Source of the DNA: Alphaproteobacteria bacterium
GTDB lineage: Bacteria; Pseudomonadota; Alphaproteobacteria; UBA9219; RGZA01
Assembly: GCA_033762625.1 (NCBI GenBank)
Contig: JANRLI010000013.1
Location: forward strand, 58,324 to 122,323
Direction: 5' to 3'
DNA: 64,000 bases
Numbering within the stretch: position 1 is the stretch's first letter; every line of letters starts with the position of its first letter. A model generated the notes under the pieces. The model did not search any database, was not told the DNA's origin, and worked only from the letters and a program-made list of their open reading frames with translations. This document shows, piece by piece, positions 18,668 through 27,379 of this stretch. Made by a program: the position numbers and the translations under genes.

Positions 18668-20161
18668 CTATTTAGGCGCGCTATTTGGAGCGACAATTGT
18701 CCAATAGATATGTAGCGGTGGCATTTTTGTAACGGTTTGCCACGGCACATCCATTTCCTCTATCTTGGGTGAAATATTATTCAAAAAAACCGGTTTTGGT
18801 GCATTTTCGCGCCAAACAACCAGGGCACCTTTTTCAATGACCTCATTCATATCAATCCACGGGCTAATCAGCGCATTACCATCAATAAACACATGCGGGC
18901 GCTTTGCGACGTCGGGCGAATACAATGCGATGTTTCCGCCTAGCCACGCATCGCTAACAATATACGTAAGCGGTGTGTTCGTCGCGCTTTGCCATTTCTC
19001 GTGCATGATGCGTGACAGTTCCGCTCCAGAGAAGTGTCCACGTAATGGTTTGAACCCATAAGATGGTGCCATCGCCACACTGAAATAAAATGCGCCGAGC
19101 GATATGACAAACACAAAACCCCATGCAATCGCAAAAGGCTTTAAATTTTTCATGGATAAGTCGAGCGGCGCATTCACAATCAGCCACAGTGGGATAAAAC
19201 TCAAATAGGGCATACCCCACATATCAAGCGCCTTGTGCCCCGTGCAAAGTGATATGATGAAGTTAAGGGCAAGTGGTGCAAATGCCAAATAAGCCAATAA
19301 ATCATGGCGGAAATGCGCCAGTTTTGGCGGGCGCTGGCGGAAATTCAATAACATTGAAACCAATGCGATCATCGGCACCATGTCTAAAATCTGTGTCAGC
19401 GTAAAACGAAAGGGGAAGTATAACCGCTCCATAACATTCTTGGCTTCGTCGCTTCGGCTTAACGCATAGGTGAATGGCAGAAAGTTATGCTGAATTAACC
19501 AGATCACATGCGGCGCAATGAGTGCCGCGAATATCGCCAAAGCAAGATACGGTTTGTATGTCGTAAAAAATCTACGCGCATCCTGATGCGTGATCATAAA
19601 GATAAAAAAGCCAAGGCCAAGCAGTGCGATGGAATACTTGGCATAAATGCCAAGTGCAAAAAACACCGCCAGCAATAACCAGTGTTTTAATTTGTCGCGC
19701 AGAACTGCATTTGAAAACGCATAGGCCGATAGCGACCATGTCATCAACTGTAATACATTGGGATTAAATTCAGGCGAAAGAAAATTGAAATAGACAATCC
19801 CTTCACATAGGAGGGTTGCGACCAGCGCGTTCATGCGCGTTGTGAACAGCCGCCCTGTGCGATAAATGGCCCAGAAGCTGATACCAATGGTAAGGGCCGA
19901 AAGCCCGAAATAGCCAAAGCCAGAATTGCCGAAAATGTACGCAACGAATTGCAGAAGCCATGCTTGCAAGGGCGGATGCTTATAATAGCCCCATTGCATC
20001 TCATTGCCCCACACAAACCCTTCTACCGTATCAAGCGGCGCATTGGGTTGAATGAGCGAAGGAAGGAACGTCCAGCACACTACGTGCAGCGCCACAAAGC
20101 CCCAGAAAAACTTCGATGCGTGTTTATCTAGCTCTGCGTGATTGGGCGGTATCGGAGGCAT
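18668..20161 (-). CDS. Family 39-type membrane glycosyltransferase (ArnT/PMT-like)
   Basis: Polytopic membrane protein of 497 residues, probably a lipid-linked-sugar glycosyltransferase of the PMT_2/ArnT superfamily. The first periplasmic loop carries the acidic residues of the family active site (LDTVEGFVWGNEMQWGYYKHPPLQAW), followed by about ten hydrophobic helices and a soluble C-terminal domain (about 390-497). Its start lies 38 bases inside the preceding GT2 gene. The pairing of a GtrB/ArnC-type polyprenyl-phosphate glycosyltransferase with a GT39-like enzyme indicates a two-step transfer onto an envelope glycan or lipid A; the sugar and acceptor are unknown. Confidence 0.85.
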   Translation of the reverse strand: MPPIPPNHAELDKHASKFFWGFVALHVVCWTFLPSLIQPNAPLDTVEGFVWGNEMQWGYYKHPPLQAWLLQFVAYIFGNSGFGYFGLSALTIGISFWAIYRTGRLFTTRMNALVATLLCEGIVYFNFLSPEFNPNVLQLMTWSLSAYAFSNAVLRDKLKHWLLLAVFFALGIYAKYSIALLGLGFFIFMITHQDARRFFTTYKPYLALAIFAALIAPHVIWLIQHNFLPFTYALSRSDEAKNVMERLYFPFRFTLTQILDMVPMIALVSMLLNFRQRPPKLAHFRHDLLAYLAFAPLALNFIISLCTGHKALDMWGMPYLSFIPLWLIVNAPLDLSMKNLKPFAIAWGFVFVISLGAFYFSVAMAPSYGFKPLRGHFSGAELSRIMHEKWQSATNTPLTYIVSDAWLGGNIALYSPDVAKRPHVFIDGNALISPWIDMNEVIEKGALVVWRENAPKPVFLNNISPKIEEMDVPWQTVTKMPPLHIYWTIVAPNSAPK

Positions 20162-21140
20162 TGGCCGTCATATCCATGGGTGTATCAATGCCACGTTGGT
20201 CGGCAATGAAATAAAGTGGGCGCTGTTTTACTTCCACAAAAATACGCGCAATGTATTCGGCAACGACGCCAAGGCCAATCAACTGAATGCCACCAAGCAT
20301 TAACACGCTGACCATGATGGTTGCAAAGCCTGGTACATCCACACCAAAGATAGATGTCTGGATAAGCAATACAATCATGTAAAGAAATGCAAACACCGAA
20401 ACCGCCACGCCAATCGCGGTCCACATGCGAAGCGGAATACTGCTGAACGAGAGCAAGCCATCAAATGCAAATCGCACAAGGCCAATAGGCGACCAACTGG
20501 ATTGTCCCTTGTGCCGCGGGGCAACATCGAATTCAACGCTGGCCGTTGTAAAGCCAACCCAGCTCATCAGCCCTTTCATGAAACGACTGCGTTCCGGCAA
20601 TGCATTCACGGCATCGACTACGCGGCGGTCAAGCAAACGGAAATCACCAGCGCCTTCGGGTAATTTGATGTCGCCGATTTTATCGAATAGCCAGTAATAC
20701 AAATGGCTGAATTGGCGGCGTGCGACACCATCGGTATCGCGGTTGCGGCGCAGCGCATAGACCATCTGCGCGCCTTCTTGCCACTTCGTGTATAATTCAG
20801 GAATGACTTCAGGCGGGTGCTGAAGATCGCTGTCCATAATAATCGCTGCTTTACCACGCGCGTGGGCAAGACCGCAGCTGACGGTATTTTCCTTGCCAAA
20901 ATTGCGGGCAAGCCGAATGGTAACAATACGCGGATTACGGTTATGATGCGCGACAAGCCGCGCATAGGTATCATCGGTGCTGCCGTCATCAACTGCAATC
21001 AGTTCGTAGGGCAGCGCCATTCGATCGAAAACGGCCTCAAGGCGGCTGAATAGCAAATCGAGATTATCTGCCTCGTTATGGCAAGGCAGTATCACGCTAA
21101 GGACGGGATGATTGGTAATTTGCATGGTTAACTCTGGCAT
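20124..21140 (-). CDS. Polyprenyl-phosphate glycosyltransferase, GT2 family
   Basis: GT2 enzyme of 338 residues that would load a sugar from a nucleotide onto undecaprenyl phosphate. LSVILPCHNEADNL opens the GT-A fold; VDDGSTDDT and IMDSDLQHPPEV supply nucleotide and metal ligands (DXD-like DSD), and GDFRLLDRRVV follows. Two C-terminal membrane helices (about 240-265 and 272-300) match the GtrB/ArnC/DPM1-like subfamily. It probably feeds the overlapping GT39-like gene. An alternative start five codons in (21125) is possible; GGGG before the ATG at 21140 favours the longer form. Confidence 0.9.
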   Translation of the reverse strand: MPELTMQITNHPVLSVILPCHNEADNLDLLFSRLEAVFDRMALPYELIAVDDGSTDDTYARLVAHHNRNPRIVTIRLARNFGKENTVSCGLAHARGKAAIIMDSDLQHPPEVIPELYTKWQEGAQMVYALRRNRDTDGVARRQFSHLYYWLFDKIGDIKLPEGAGDFRLLDRRVVDAVNALPERSRFMKGLMSWVGFTTASVEFDVAPRHKGQSSWSPIGLVRFAFDGLLSFSSIPLRMWTAIGVAVSVFAFLYMIVLLIQTSIFGVDVPGFATIMVSVLMLGGIQLIGLGVVAEYIARIFVEVKQRPLYFIADQRGIDTPMDMTANASDTAQSRRAR

Positions 21141-21189
21141 TTCAGCCCCATAGTTTCAATAGGGCACCACGCAATAGATTTCAGGTAGA

Positions 21190-21393
21190 CTAGAAGCCTT
21201 CGCGTTCGCGGCGCTTGCGTTCAACCTTACGGAGACGACGCACAGCTTCAGAACCCTCACGTGCCTTCTTTTCAGATGGCTTTTCATAGTAGCGACGCAG
21301 CTTCATTTCACGAAACACACCTTCGCGTTGTAATTTCTTCTTCAACGCGCGAAGCGCCTGGTCCACATTATTATCGCGTACGCTAACTTGCAA
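21190..21393 (-). CDS. rpsU: 30S ribosomal protein S21
   Basis: Ribosomal protein S21, 67 residues: [23 protein letters not shown], split here by family motif, then [15 protein letters not shown] and a basic Arg/Lys tail. Translation starts at TTG (21393-21391), preceded by AGGAG six bases upstream; no in-frame ATG fits the conserved N-terminus. It is divergent from the COQ9 gene, a neighbour pair common in alphaproteobacteria. Confidence 0.96.
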   Translation of the reverse strand: MQVSVRDNNVDQALRALKKKLQREGVFREMKLRRYYEKPSEKKAREGSEAVRRLRKVERKRREREGF

Positions 21394-21574
21394 AGCAGTC
21401 TCCTAAAGTTTTTCTAAACACATAAATTCTGGTCGGTTTAAGAGCCGAACCTCTCGAAGTGGGGCAAAGTAATGAAACCCTGCACAAAATGCAAGCAGCC
21501 AATATAAGCCCCTATAATAGTTCGCTTTTTGTTCATGTTTGGCTTCTTTTGCCGCCCATGCTAGGGAAGGGGGC

Positions 21575-22189
21575 ATGAAACATTCGGCTGAAGATTTATC
21601 TAAAGAAATGCTCATTAACGCTGCCCTGCGTCAGGTGCCTTTTGAAGGCTGGACGAGGCGGGCCCTTGAAAAAGCCGAGGAAGCTGAAGGGCTGCAGCAC
21701 GGAACCTTTGCGGCCTATTTTCCCGGCGGGATACAAGATTTTATCAAGCAAATGCACCAATGGGTGGATAGTGAAATGCAGCGCAAGATTGCCGCTCAGC
21801 CCGATTTTGAAACGTCCAAAATCCGCGAGAAAATTTATCGCTGCGTCATGGCACGAATTGAAACGCTGACCCCACACCGCGAAGCGATGCGCCGTTTAGC
21901 AGGCCACCAATTATTGCCATGGAACAAACCGTGGGGGCTTCGCGATTTAGGAAGCGCCGCCGATGCCATGTGGAAATTGGCGGGTGATCGTTCGGTTGAT
22001 TATAATTTTTATACTAAACGCATTCTGCTATCGGGCGTATATGTTTCAACACTTAATCACTGGTTTGATGATATGAGCGATGAGTTTGAAAGCACCAAAA
22101 CATTCCTACGCGCACGCATTGAAAACGTGCTGAAATTTGGCAAATTTGTGGGCGGTATCAAAGAGAGGTTTGCGAAGAAAGCGGCGTGA
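21575..22189 (+). CDS. COQ9-family ubiquinone biosynthesis accessory protein
   Basis: Member of the COQ9 family, about 204 residues, all helical (TetR-like fold in the human protein). Motifs: INAALRQVPFEGWTRRAL near the start and the C-terminal half LSGVYVSTLNHWFDDMSDEF with the conserved Trp and Asp residues. COQ9 binds lipid intermediates and assists COQ7 in ubiquinone synthesis. The start at 21575 follows AGGGAAGGGG; a longer frame from 21539 is less likely. It lies divergent to rpsU, as in many alphaproteobacteria. Confidence 0.9.
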   Translation: MKHSAEDLSKEMLINAALRQVPFEGWTRRALEKAEEAEGLQHGTFAAYFPGGIQDFIKQMHQWVDSEMQRKIAAQPDFETSKIREKIYRCVMARIETLTPHREAMRRLAGHQLLPWNKPWGLRDLGSAADAMWKLAGDRSVDYNFYTKRILLSGVYVSTLNHWFDDMSDEFESTKTFLRARIENVLKFGKFVGGIKERFAKKAA

Positions 22190-22194
22190 CTTAG

Positions 22195-22701
22195 CTATTC
22201 TTTCGTTTCTGTCGTTGCATTCTTTTTACGGAATTGGTCAAGGCTGATAACAACGCCTTTTTCACCATCATCCTTTGGTGTGGATGACTTTTTCACTTCT
22301 TCATTTGCGCTGTCATCATCAAAGGCATCTTCTTCATCGCCATCTTCCATGGTCTGGAACTGCAATGCGAAGTTCACCGATGGATCGGCAAAAGTGGTAA
22401 TCGCCCCAAACGGAATGGTCAGGCGTTCTTTGATGTTGTTGAAGCTTAAGGTAACGCTAAATCCGGTTTCCGTGACTACCAGCCCATAGTACTGGTACTG
22501 CAATACAATGGTCATTTCCTTTGGATATTGTTCATGCAAGTGCTGGGGGATTTGTACACCAACATATTCGGTCAAGAATGAAATATAAAAATGGTGGCTA
22601 CCGGGAAGCCCGCGTTCCGCAACCATTTTCAAGGTATCGGAAACCACGCGGCGCAGCGCGCCTTCGACCATTAAATCGTACCGTAAATCTTCTTCAGTCA
22701 T
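22195..22701 (-). CDS. sspB: ClpXP adaptor SspB, alpha type
   Basis: Adaptor that delivers ssrA-tagged proteins to ClpXP, 168 residues. The body (YDLMVEGALRRVVSDTLK, then GLPGSHHFYISFLT) is the alphaproteobacterial SspB fold. VTLSFNNIKERLTIPF forms the tag-binding region, an acidic linker follows (DGDEEDAFDDD), and the C-terminal VVISLDQFRKK is the ClpX-binding XB-type motif. It sits next to the tmRNA gene that makes its substrates, on the same strand and about 350 bases downstream. Confidence 0.92.
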   Translation of the reverse strand: MTEEDLRYDLMVEGALRRVVSDTLKMVAERGLPGSHHFYISFLTEYVGVQIPQHLHEQYPKEMTIVLQYQYYGLVVTETGFSVTLSFNNIKERLTIPFGAITTFADPSVNFALQFQTMEDGDEEDAFDDDSANEEVKKSSTPKDDGEKGVVISLDQFRKKNATTETKE

Positions 22702-22898
22702 TTCAAAGCAGGGGCTAGAGACTCAAATATCAATTAATCACTATTAACTTCTTCGCCTGATAAGGCATTTAAGTCAAGGCAGCTTTCATTATGAAAGCAA
22801 AGCGGGGCTTGATCGCTGTTTTGCCGCACACATAACTGCTCAAGAATGATTATATTTCAGGGGATATTATTGCAGTATCGCCGCGGCAACACGTTACT

Positions 22899-23045
22899 AA
22901 GCAGTCACGGTTGGGCGCATTTTTTAAAACATTGGCCCAGAGTAGTCATATATAGCCCGAGTGGTCGCGCGTAGCGCGGAGTAGTCGCTGCAACTTAAGC
23001 AGTCGCGGTTGCGCCCCATTTTTTAATTGGGCGCAGAGCAGTCGC
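22899..23045. repeat. Two-copy imperfect direct repeat with phased GNNGTC motifs
   Basis: Two related units of about 49 bp at 22899-22947 and 22997-23045. Each reads AGCAGTC(A/G)CGGTTG, an inverted-repeat hairpin around an AT-rich centre (TGGGC/GCCCA; GCGCCC/GGGCGC), then AGAG(T/C)AGTC. The motif G(C/T)(A/G)GTC occurs six times, at 22901, 22942, 22961, 22981, 22999 and 23038, at intervals close to 20 or 40 bases. The block lies just beyond the 3' end of the tmRNA coding piece and before sspB. Confidence 0.6.
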
Positions 23046-23049
23046 GTTA

Positions 23050-23430
23050 ATGAAAAGAGTGGGGGCTTTCTGTTGCCCGGTAGCCCCCGGACCGCTAAGC
23101 CTTTCGCTTAACTACCGAACCCCAAAGGGTTAAGCAGCTACAGCTACGTGAGCTTCAGGAGCAACGTTGTCGTTGGCATCCGTAGTTGTTAGCCCGATAA
23201 CGGCGGAACCATGCCGAGCAAAAACTGTACTTTTACTACATACGTCGATCCTAGTTCGCCCCCAACATATTAGCTCTTTTCGCCATTGCTCTGTTCAATC
23301 ATGCGATGGAAAAACCGCTCGGGCGAGAATTAGGGTTAGAGCCAATATGGTGGAGGCGCCGGGTACCGCCCCCGGGTCCGTCCTGCTTATTTTGTACAGC
23401 GTTTATCACCATAGCCAGCGAACTGGCGCC
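23050..23430 (-). ncRNA. ssrA: Two-piece (circularly permuted) tmRNA
   Basis: Rescues stalled ribosomes. Transcribed from high to low coordinates, the acceptor piece comes first and ends in CCA at 23348. After an 84-base spacer the coding piece begins at 23263. Its 5' GGGGGCG pairs perfectly with CGCCTCC before the acceptor ACCA, with a G-U at pair 3, the alanyl-tRNA synthetase determinant. GTACAG in the coding piece pairs with CTGTAC in the acceptor piece (helix P2). The tag frame at 23177-23130 encodes ANDNVAPEAHVAVAA and stop. A pseudoknot stem GGGGGCT/AGCCCCC follows. The acceptor piece starts with a GCCAG-TTCG-CTGGC hairpin (23414-23427). Outer ends are estimates. By my folding the T-loop (GGCGGTA) lacks the usual TTCRA. 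Confidence 0.95.
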
Positions 23431-23431
23431 T

Positions 23432-23494
23432 TCTATATAGCACGAAATGGTAAAAAAGGGATGGCTTATTTTAAATTGCATGAATTTTAGTCAA
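23432..23494 (-). promoter_or_regulatory. Possible tmRNA promoter
   Basis: Two candidates on the minus strand: an extended -10 TGCTATATA (plus 23434-23442) a few bases before the acceptor hairpin, and farther up TTGACT (23489-23494) with TAAAAT (23468-23473) at 15-base spacing. Neither is a full consensus pair. Confidence 0.35.
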
Positions 23495-23617
23495 TGCTTT
23501 CAATGCCTTGTGCGGCGTTTTTATTGTTGGAAAGTGCCGATAATCGTTTGACGTCAGGCGGCATTCAAAACAGACTAGATTGATTGATTCTGTAAAACTT
23601 TTTCTGGATTTTCCCCT

Positions 23618-24565
23618 ATGCCCGTTTCCGCTGAACAACGCTCTGAAATTGAACAAATCCGCTCACAAACCGTACCTACCCGCCGTGCAACAGTGCCAGC
23701 GTTGGAAGAAATTCTCTACGAACCGCTGCCGGTGCTCGACCACGGCTTTGTTCGCGTAATTGATTATATGGGCGATGATAATGCGGTTGTTCAGGCAGCG
23801 CGTGTGTCATACGGCAAAGGCACCAAAAAAGTCAGCGAGGATGCGGGGCTTATCAAATATCTGATGCGACATTGGCACTCCACACCCTTTGAAATGTGTG
23901 AAATCAAATTCCATGTCAAATTGCCGATTTTCGTGGCGCGCCAATGGATACGTCATCGCACCGCCAATGTGAACGAATACTCTGCGCGTTATTCGATTAT
24001 GGATAAGGAATTTTATTTGCCGCAACGTGACCAGATGGCGGTGCAATCCACGCAGAACCGTCAAGGACGTGGACAAACATTAAGCGATGCGGAATCTGCG
24101 CGCGTGATGGAACTTTTGAAGCAAGACAGCGAACGCGTTTATGCCCATTACAAAGAAATGCTGAACGAAGATGAGGCCGGCAACGTGATCGATGTTGGCC
24201 GCGAAGGATTTGCACGCGAATTGGCGCGTATGAATTTGACGCTGAATTATTACACGCAGTGGTACTGGAAAGTTGATTTGCACAATTTGATGCACTTCCT
24301 TCGTTTGCGCGCCGATGCGCATGCGCAATACGAAATCCGTGTTTATGCAGATGTTATGATAGATGTGCTCTCACGCTGGTGCCCGCATACCTTTGCCGCA
24401 TTTAAGGAATACCGCATGGGTGGCGCGCAAATATCTACCACAGGCTTGACCATCGTTCAACGCATGCTGCGCGGTGAAAAAGTAACGCAGGCGGATAGCG
24501 GCCTTTCCAAGCGTGAATGGAATGAATTGATGGATGATTTAGGGCTCGAAAACTTAAAGGCGTAA
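23618..24565 (+). CDS. thyX: Flavin-dependent thymidylate synthase
   Basis: Makes dTMP from dUMP with methylenetetrahydrofolate and FAD; 315 residues, tetrameric enzyme. The ThyX signature appears as [15 protein letters not shown], and RQWIRHR and the C-terminal [12 protein letters not shown] region carry flavin- and substrate-binding residues. No thyA is in the window. nhaA begins one base after the stop, so the two are co-transcribed. The upstream tmRNA gene is divergent. Confidence 0.96.
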   Translation: MPVSAEQRSEIEQIRSQTVPTRRATVPALEEILYEPLPVLDHGFVRVIDYMGDDNAVVQAARVSYGKGTKKVSEDAGLIKYLMRHWHSTPFEMCEIKFHVKLPIFVARQWIRHRTANVNEYSARYSIMDKEFYLPQRDQMAVQSTQNRQGRGQTLSDAESARVMELLKQDSERVYAHYKEMLNEDEAGNVIDVGREGFARELARMNLTLNYYTQWYWKVDLHNLMHFLRLRADAHAQYEIRVYADVMIDVLSRWCPHTFAAFKEYRMGGAQISTTGLTIVQRMLRGEKVTQADSGLSKREWNELMDDLGLENLKA

Positions 24566-24566
24566 G

Positions 24567-25739
24567 ATGCCACTAAGGTTTATCAATAAATTTCTGCACG
24601 GCCAGTATTCCAGCAGTATTGTCCTGATATTTGCAACTGCGTTGGCTATGTTCTTGGCAAATTCTTTTGCTGCTGAAAGTTATCATTCCATTTTACAGGC
24701 GCATTTTGGCATAAAGACTGATTTTCTGACGCTCGATCTATCGGTGGAGCACTGGGTCAATGACGGATTGATGGTGCTTTTTTTTCTACTGGTGGGTTTA
24801 GAAATCAAACGTGAATTCATGCAGGGCGAACTGGGGACGCTAAGTAAGGCCGCATTCCCGGTTATCTGCGCGGTGGGCGGCGTGGTTGCGCCAGCGTTGA
24901 TATTCCTGTTCATCAATAAAGGGCATCATGAGCATTGGCAGGGTTGGGCTATTCCTACGGCAACGGATATAGCCTTCGCGCTTGGGCTGCTAGCGCTTGG
25001 CGGAAAAAATGTACCGCTATCATTAAAGGTATTTTTGACCGCGCTAGCAATTATCGATGATTTAATTGCGATTTTGATTATCGCGCTATTTTATGGAGAG
25101 CCATTGAATATTGATGCGTTCTTTGTTGCGGTGGTGGTTATGTTTGTGCTGCTAAGGCTGAACGTCATGAACGTCAAACGCATATGGCCATATTTGCTTA
25201 TGGGCTTTTTCTTGTGGCTATCTGTTTTACAATCTGGCCTGCATCCAACCATTGCGGGCGTATTGCTGGCCATTATGATACCCGTGAGTGAAAATAAGGA
25301 AAAATCGCCCCTGCACAGATTAGAAAATGCGCTGCATCCTGTGTCAGCATTTTTTATCATGCCAGTTTTTGCATTGGTGAATGCTGGGCTTTTATTTAGC
25401 GGTATAAGTGTTGGGGATTTATGGAACCCCCTGCCTCTGGGGATTATGGCGGGTCTATTTTTTGGCAAGCAAATCGGGATTGTACTGGCAGGTAAGGTGG
25501 CGATCCACCTTGGCTGGGCGCAGTTGCCGGAGGATGTTAGCCCGCGCCAATTCTATGCGGCTTCAGTACTGGCAGGAATTGGCTTTACCATGAGTTTGTT
25601 CATCGGCTCGCTTGCATTCAAATCTGGCGAACAGGATAATCTGGTGCGGCTTGGCGTGATGGCTGGTTCACTTATATCGGCGATTGTCGGTGTGATGCTG
25701 CTGCGCTGGGATGGAAGAAAAAAAATTGCAGCGAATTAA
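24567..25739 (+). CDS. nhaA: Na+/H+ antiporter NhaA
   Basis: Twelve-helix sodium/proton antiporter, 390 residues. The ion-site aspartates are present: Asp134 in TATDIAFALG and the pair Asp164-Asp165 in AIIDDLIAIL, equivalent to E. coli D133, D163 and D164. VGLEIKREFMQGEL near residue 76 is also typical. It exports Na+ at high pH or salt. The 3' end overlaps prfC (opposite strand) by four bases. Confidence 0.95.
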   Translation: MPLRFINKFLHGQYSSSIVLIFATALAMFLANSFAAESYHSILQAHFGIKTDFLTLDLSVEHWVNDGLMVLFFLLVGLEIKREFMQGELGTLSKAAFPVICAVGGVVAPALIFLFINKGHHEHWQGWAIPTATDIAFALGLLALGGKNVPLSLKVFLTALAIIDDLIAILIIALFYGEPLNIDAFFVAVVVMFVLLRLNVMNVKRIWPYLLMGFFLWLSVLQSGLHPTIAGVLLAIMIPVSENKEKSPLHRLENALHPVSAFFIMPVFALVNAGLLFSGISVGDLWNPLPLGIMAGLFFGKQIGIVLAGKVAIHLGWAQLPEDVSPRQFYAASVLAGIGFTMSLFIGSLAFKSGEQDNLVRLGVMAGSLISAIVGVMLLRWDGRKKIAAN

Positions 25740-27340
25740 GCCGCAGCCTTATTCATCTCACGTGTTTTGCTGAATACCAAATCAGGGTTTTCTTCCTTGG
25801 TGCGGTCAAGGTGCCAAGCGTTACGCGCCAAGAATACCAATGCGCCATCATGGTCTTCAGCCAAGGACATGCGGTATTTTTCAGTAAATGCTTTCATCTT
25901 AATCGCATCACCCTCAACCCAACGTGCATATTCAACCCCTGCGCCTTCAAATTTTGCGGGTAAGCCATATTCGGCTTCAATACGGGCGCTTAATACTTCG
26001 AATTGTAACGGGCCAACGACGCCCACAATCCAATCCGAGCCGCTTAATGGCTTGAATACCTGGCTTGCGCCTTCTTCAGCAAAATGTTCCAAGGCTTTGC
26101 GTAGATGTTTAACCTTCATCGGGTCATCGAGATGCACACGCTGCAATACTTCTGGGGCGAAGCTGGGTACGCCGACGTAACGCAAGATTTCGGTTTCGCT
26201 TAATGTATCACCGATACGCAACGTGCCGTGGTTGGGAATACCCATAATATCACCGGCATACGCATCTTCGGCGAGTTCCCGTTCACGCGCCAAGAACAAC
26301 ACAGCGTTATTAACCGCCATGGTCTTTTCACTTCGGATATGTTTGAGCTTCATACCGCGCTTAAAATGCCCAGAGCATAAACGCACGAAGGCAATGCGGT
26401 CGCGGTGGTTGGGGTCCATATTGGCCTGCACCTTGAATACAAAACCCGTAACCTTTTCTTCCTGCGGATTCACGATGCGTTCAGCCGCAGGTTGCGGCCG
26501 AGGGGATGGCGCAAAGTCAGCAAGACCTTGCAATAATTCCCGCACACCAAAGTTATTCACGGCGCTGCCAAAGAATACAGGCGTCATGTGCCCTTCGCGG
26601 TAGGCTTGTTCATCAAACGGTTTACATAATGCGCGCACCATCTGCACATCATCGCGCAGCTTGGCCAGCGCCTCTTCGGGCAAGTGCTCTGCCAGTTGCG
26701 GGTCATCAAGACCAGTGCATTTAATGCCTTCATCGACCTTGGCGGCAAACCCTTTGCGGTTCAACAGGAATAAACGATCGCGGATAACGTCATAGCAACC
26801 CAGGAAATCGCGGCCTGAACCAATCGGCCAGCTGGCGGGTGTTACATCCAGTGCGAGGGTCTTTTCAATTTCATCCATCAAATCAAACGGGTCGCGCGCT
26901 TCCCGGTCCATCTTGTTAATGAAGGTGATGATAGGAATATCGCGCATGCGGCAAACTTCGAATAGTTTGCGTGTTTGTGTTTCGATACCTTTGGCGCCGT
27001 CAATCACCATCACCGCGCTATCTACCGCGGTAAGCGTACGATACGTATCTTCGGAGAAATCTTCGTGGCCGGGAGTATCAAGAAGATTGAAAGCTTTGTT
27101 GTCAAACTCAAAACTCATGACGGAAGCCGAAACCGAAATGCCGCGCTCGCGCTCAACCTTCATCCAGTCAGAACGTGCGCGGCGGGCATCGCCGCGTGCT
27201 TTAACTGCTCCAGCCAGCAAAATCGCGCCCCCGAACAGCAACAGCTTTTCGGTAAGTGTGGTTTTACCAGCGTCAGGATGCGCGATAATCGCAAAAGTAC
27301 GGCGACGCATCACTTCTTTGATTTGTTCGTCTTTAGACAT
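25736..27340 (-). CDS. prfC: Peptide chain release factor 3
   Basis: Translational GTPase that recycles RF1/RF2, 534 residues. G1 AHPDAGKTT (about 20-28), G3 DTPGHEDF, G4 NKMDR, and the RF3-specific SVMSFEFDNKAFNLLDTPG region and C-terminal domains (IGDTLSE, FKPLSGSDWIVGVVGPLQFEV) are visible. It lies 39 bases after pleD, so it may be the third gene of a divK-pleD-prfC unit. Confidence 0.96.
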   Translation of the reverse strand: MSKDEQIKEVMRRRTFAIIAHPDAGKTTLTEKLLLFGGAILLAGAVKARGDARRARSDWMKVERERGISVSASVMSFEFDNKAFNLLDTPGHEDFSEDTYRTLTAVDSAVMVIDGAKGIETQTRKLFEVCRMRDIPIITFINKMDREARDPFDLMDEIEKTLALDVTPASWPIGSGRDFLGCYDVIRDRLFLLNRKGFAAKVDEGIKCTGLDDPQLAEHLPEEALAKLRDDVQMVRALCKPFDEQAYREGHMTPVFFGSAVNNFGVRELLQGLADFAPSPRPQPAAERIVNPQEEKVTGFVFKVQANMDPNHRDRIAFVRLCSGHFKRGMKLKHIRSEKTMAVNNAVLFLARERELAEDAYAGDIMGIPNHGTLRIGDTLSETEILRYVGVPSFAPEVLQRVHLDDPMKVKHLRKALEHFAEEGASQVFKPLSGSDWIVGVVGPLQFEVLSARIEAEYGLPAKFEGAGVEYARWVEGDAIKMKAFTEKYRMSLAEDHDGALVFLARNAWHLDRTKEENPDLVFSKTREMNKAAA

Positions 27341-27379
27341 GGGAGTTGGATAATGCCCAAACGGGCAAGAAGCAAGAAA

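Noticed and set aside
22734..22747. CtrA box in TTAATCACTATTAAC
   Set aside because: Spacing between the TTAA halves is six, not seven, and there is no suitably placed gene start.
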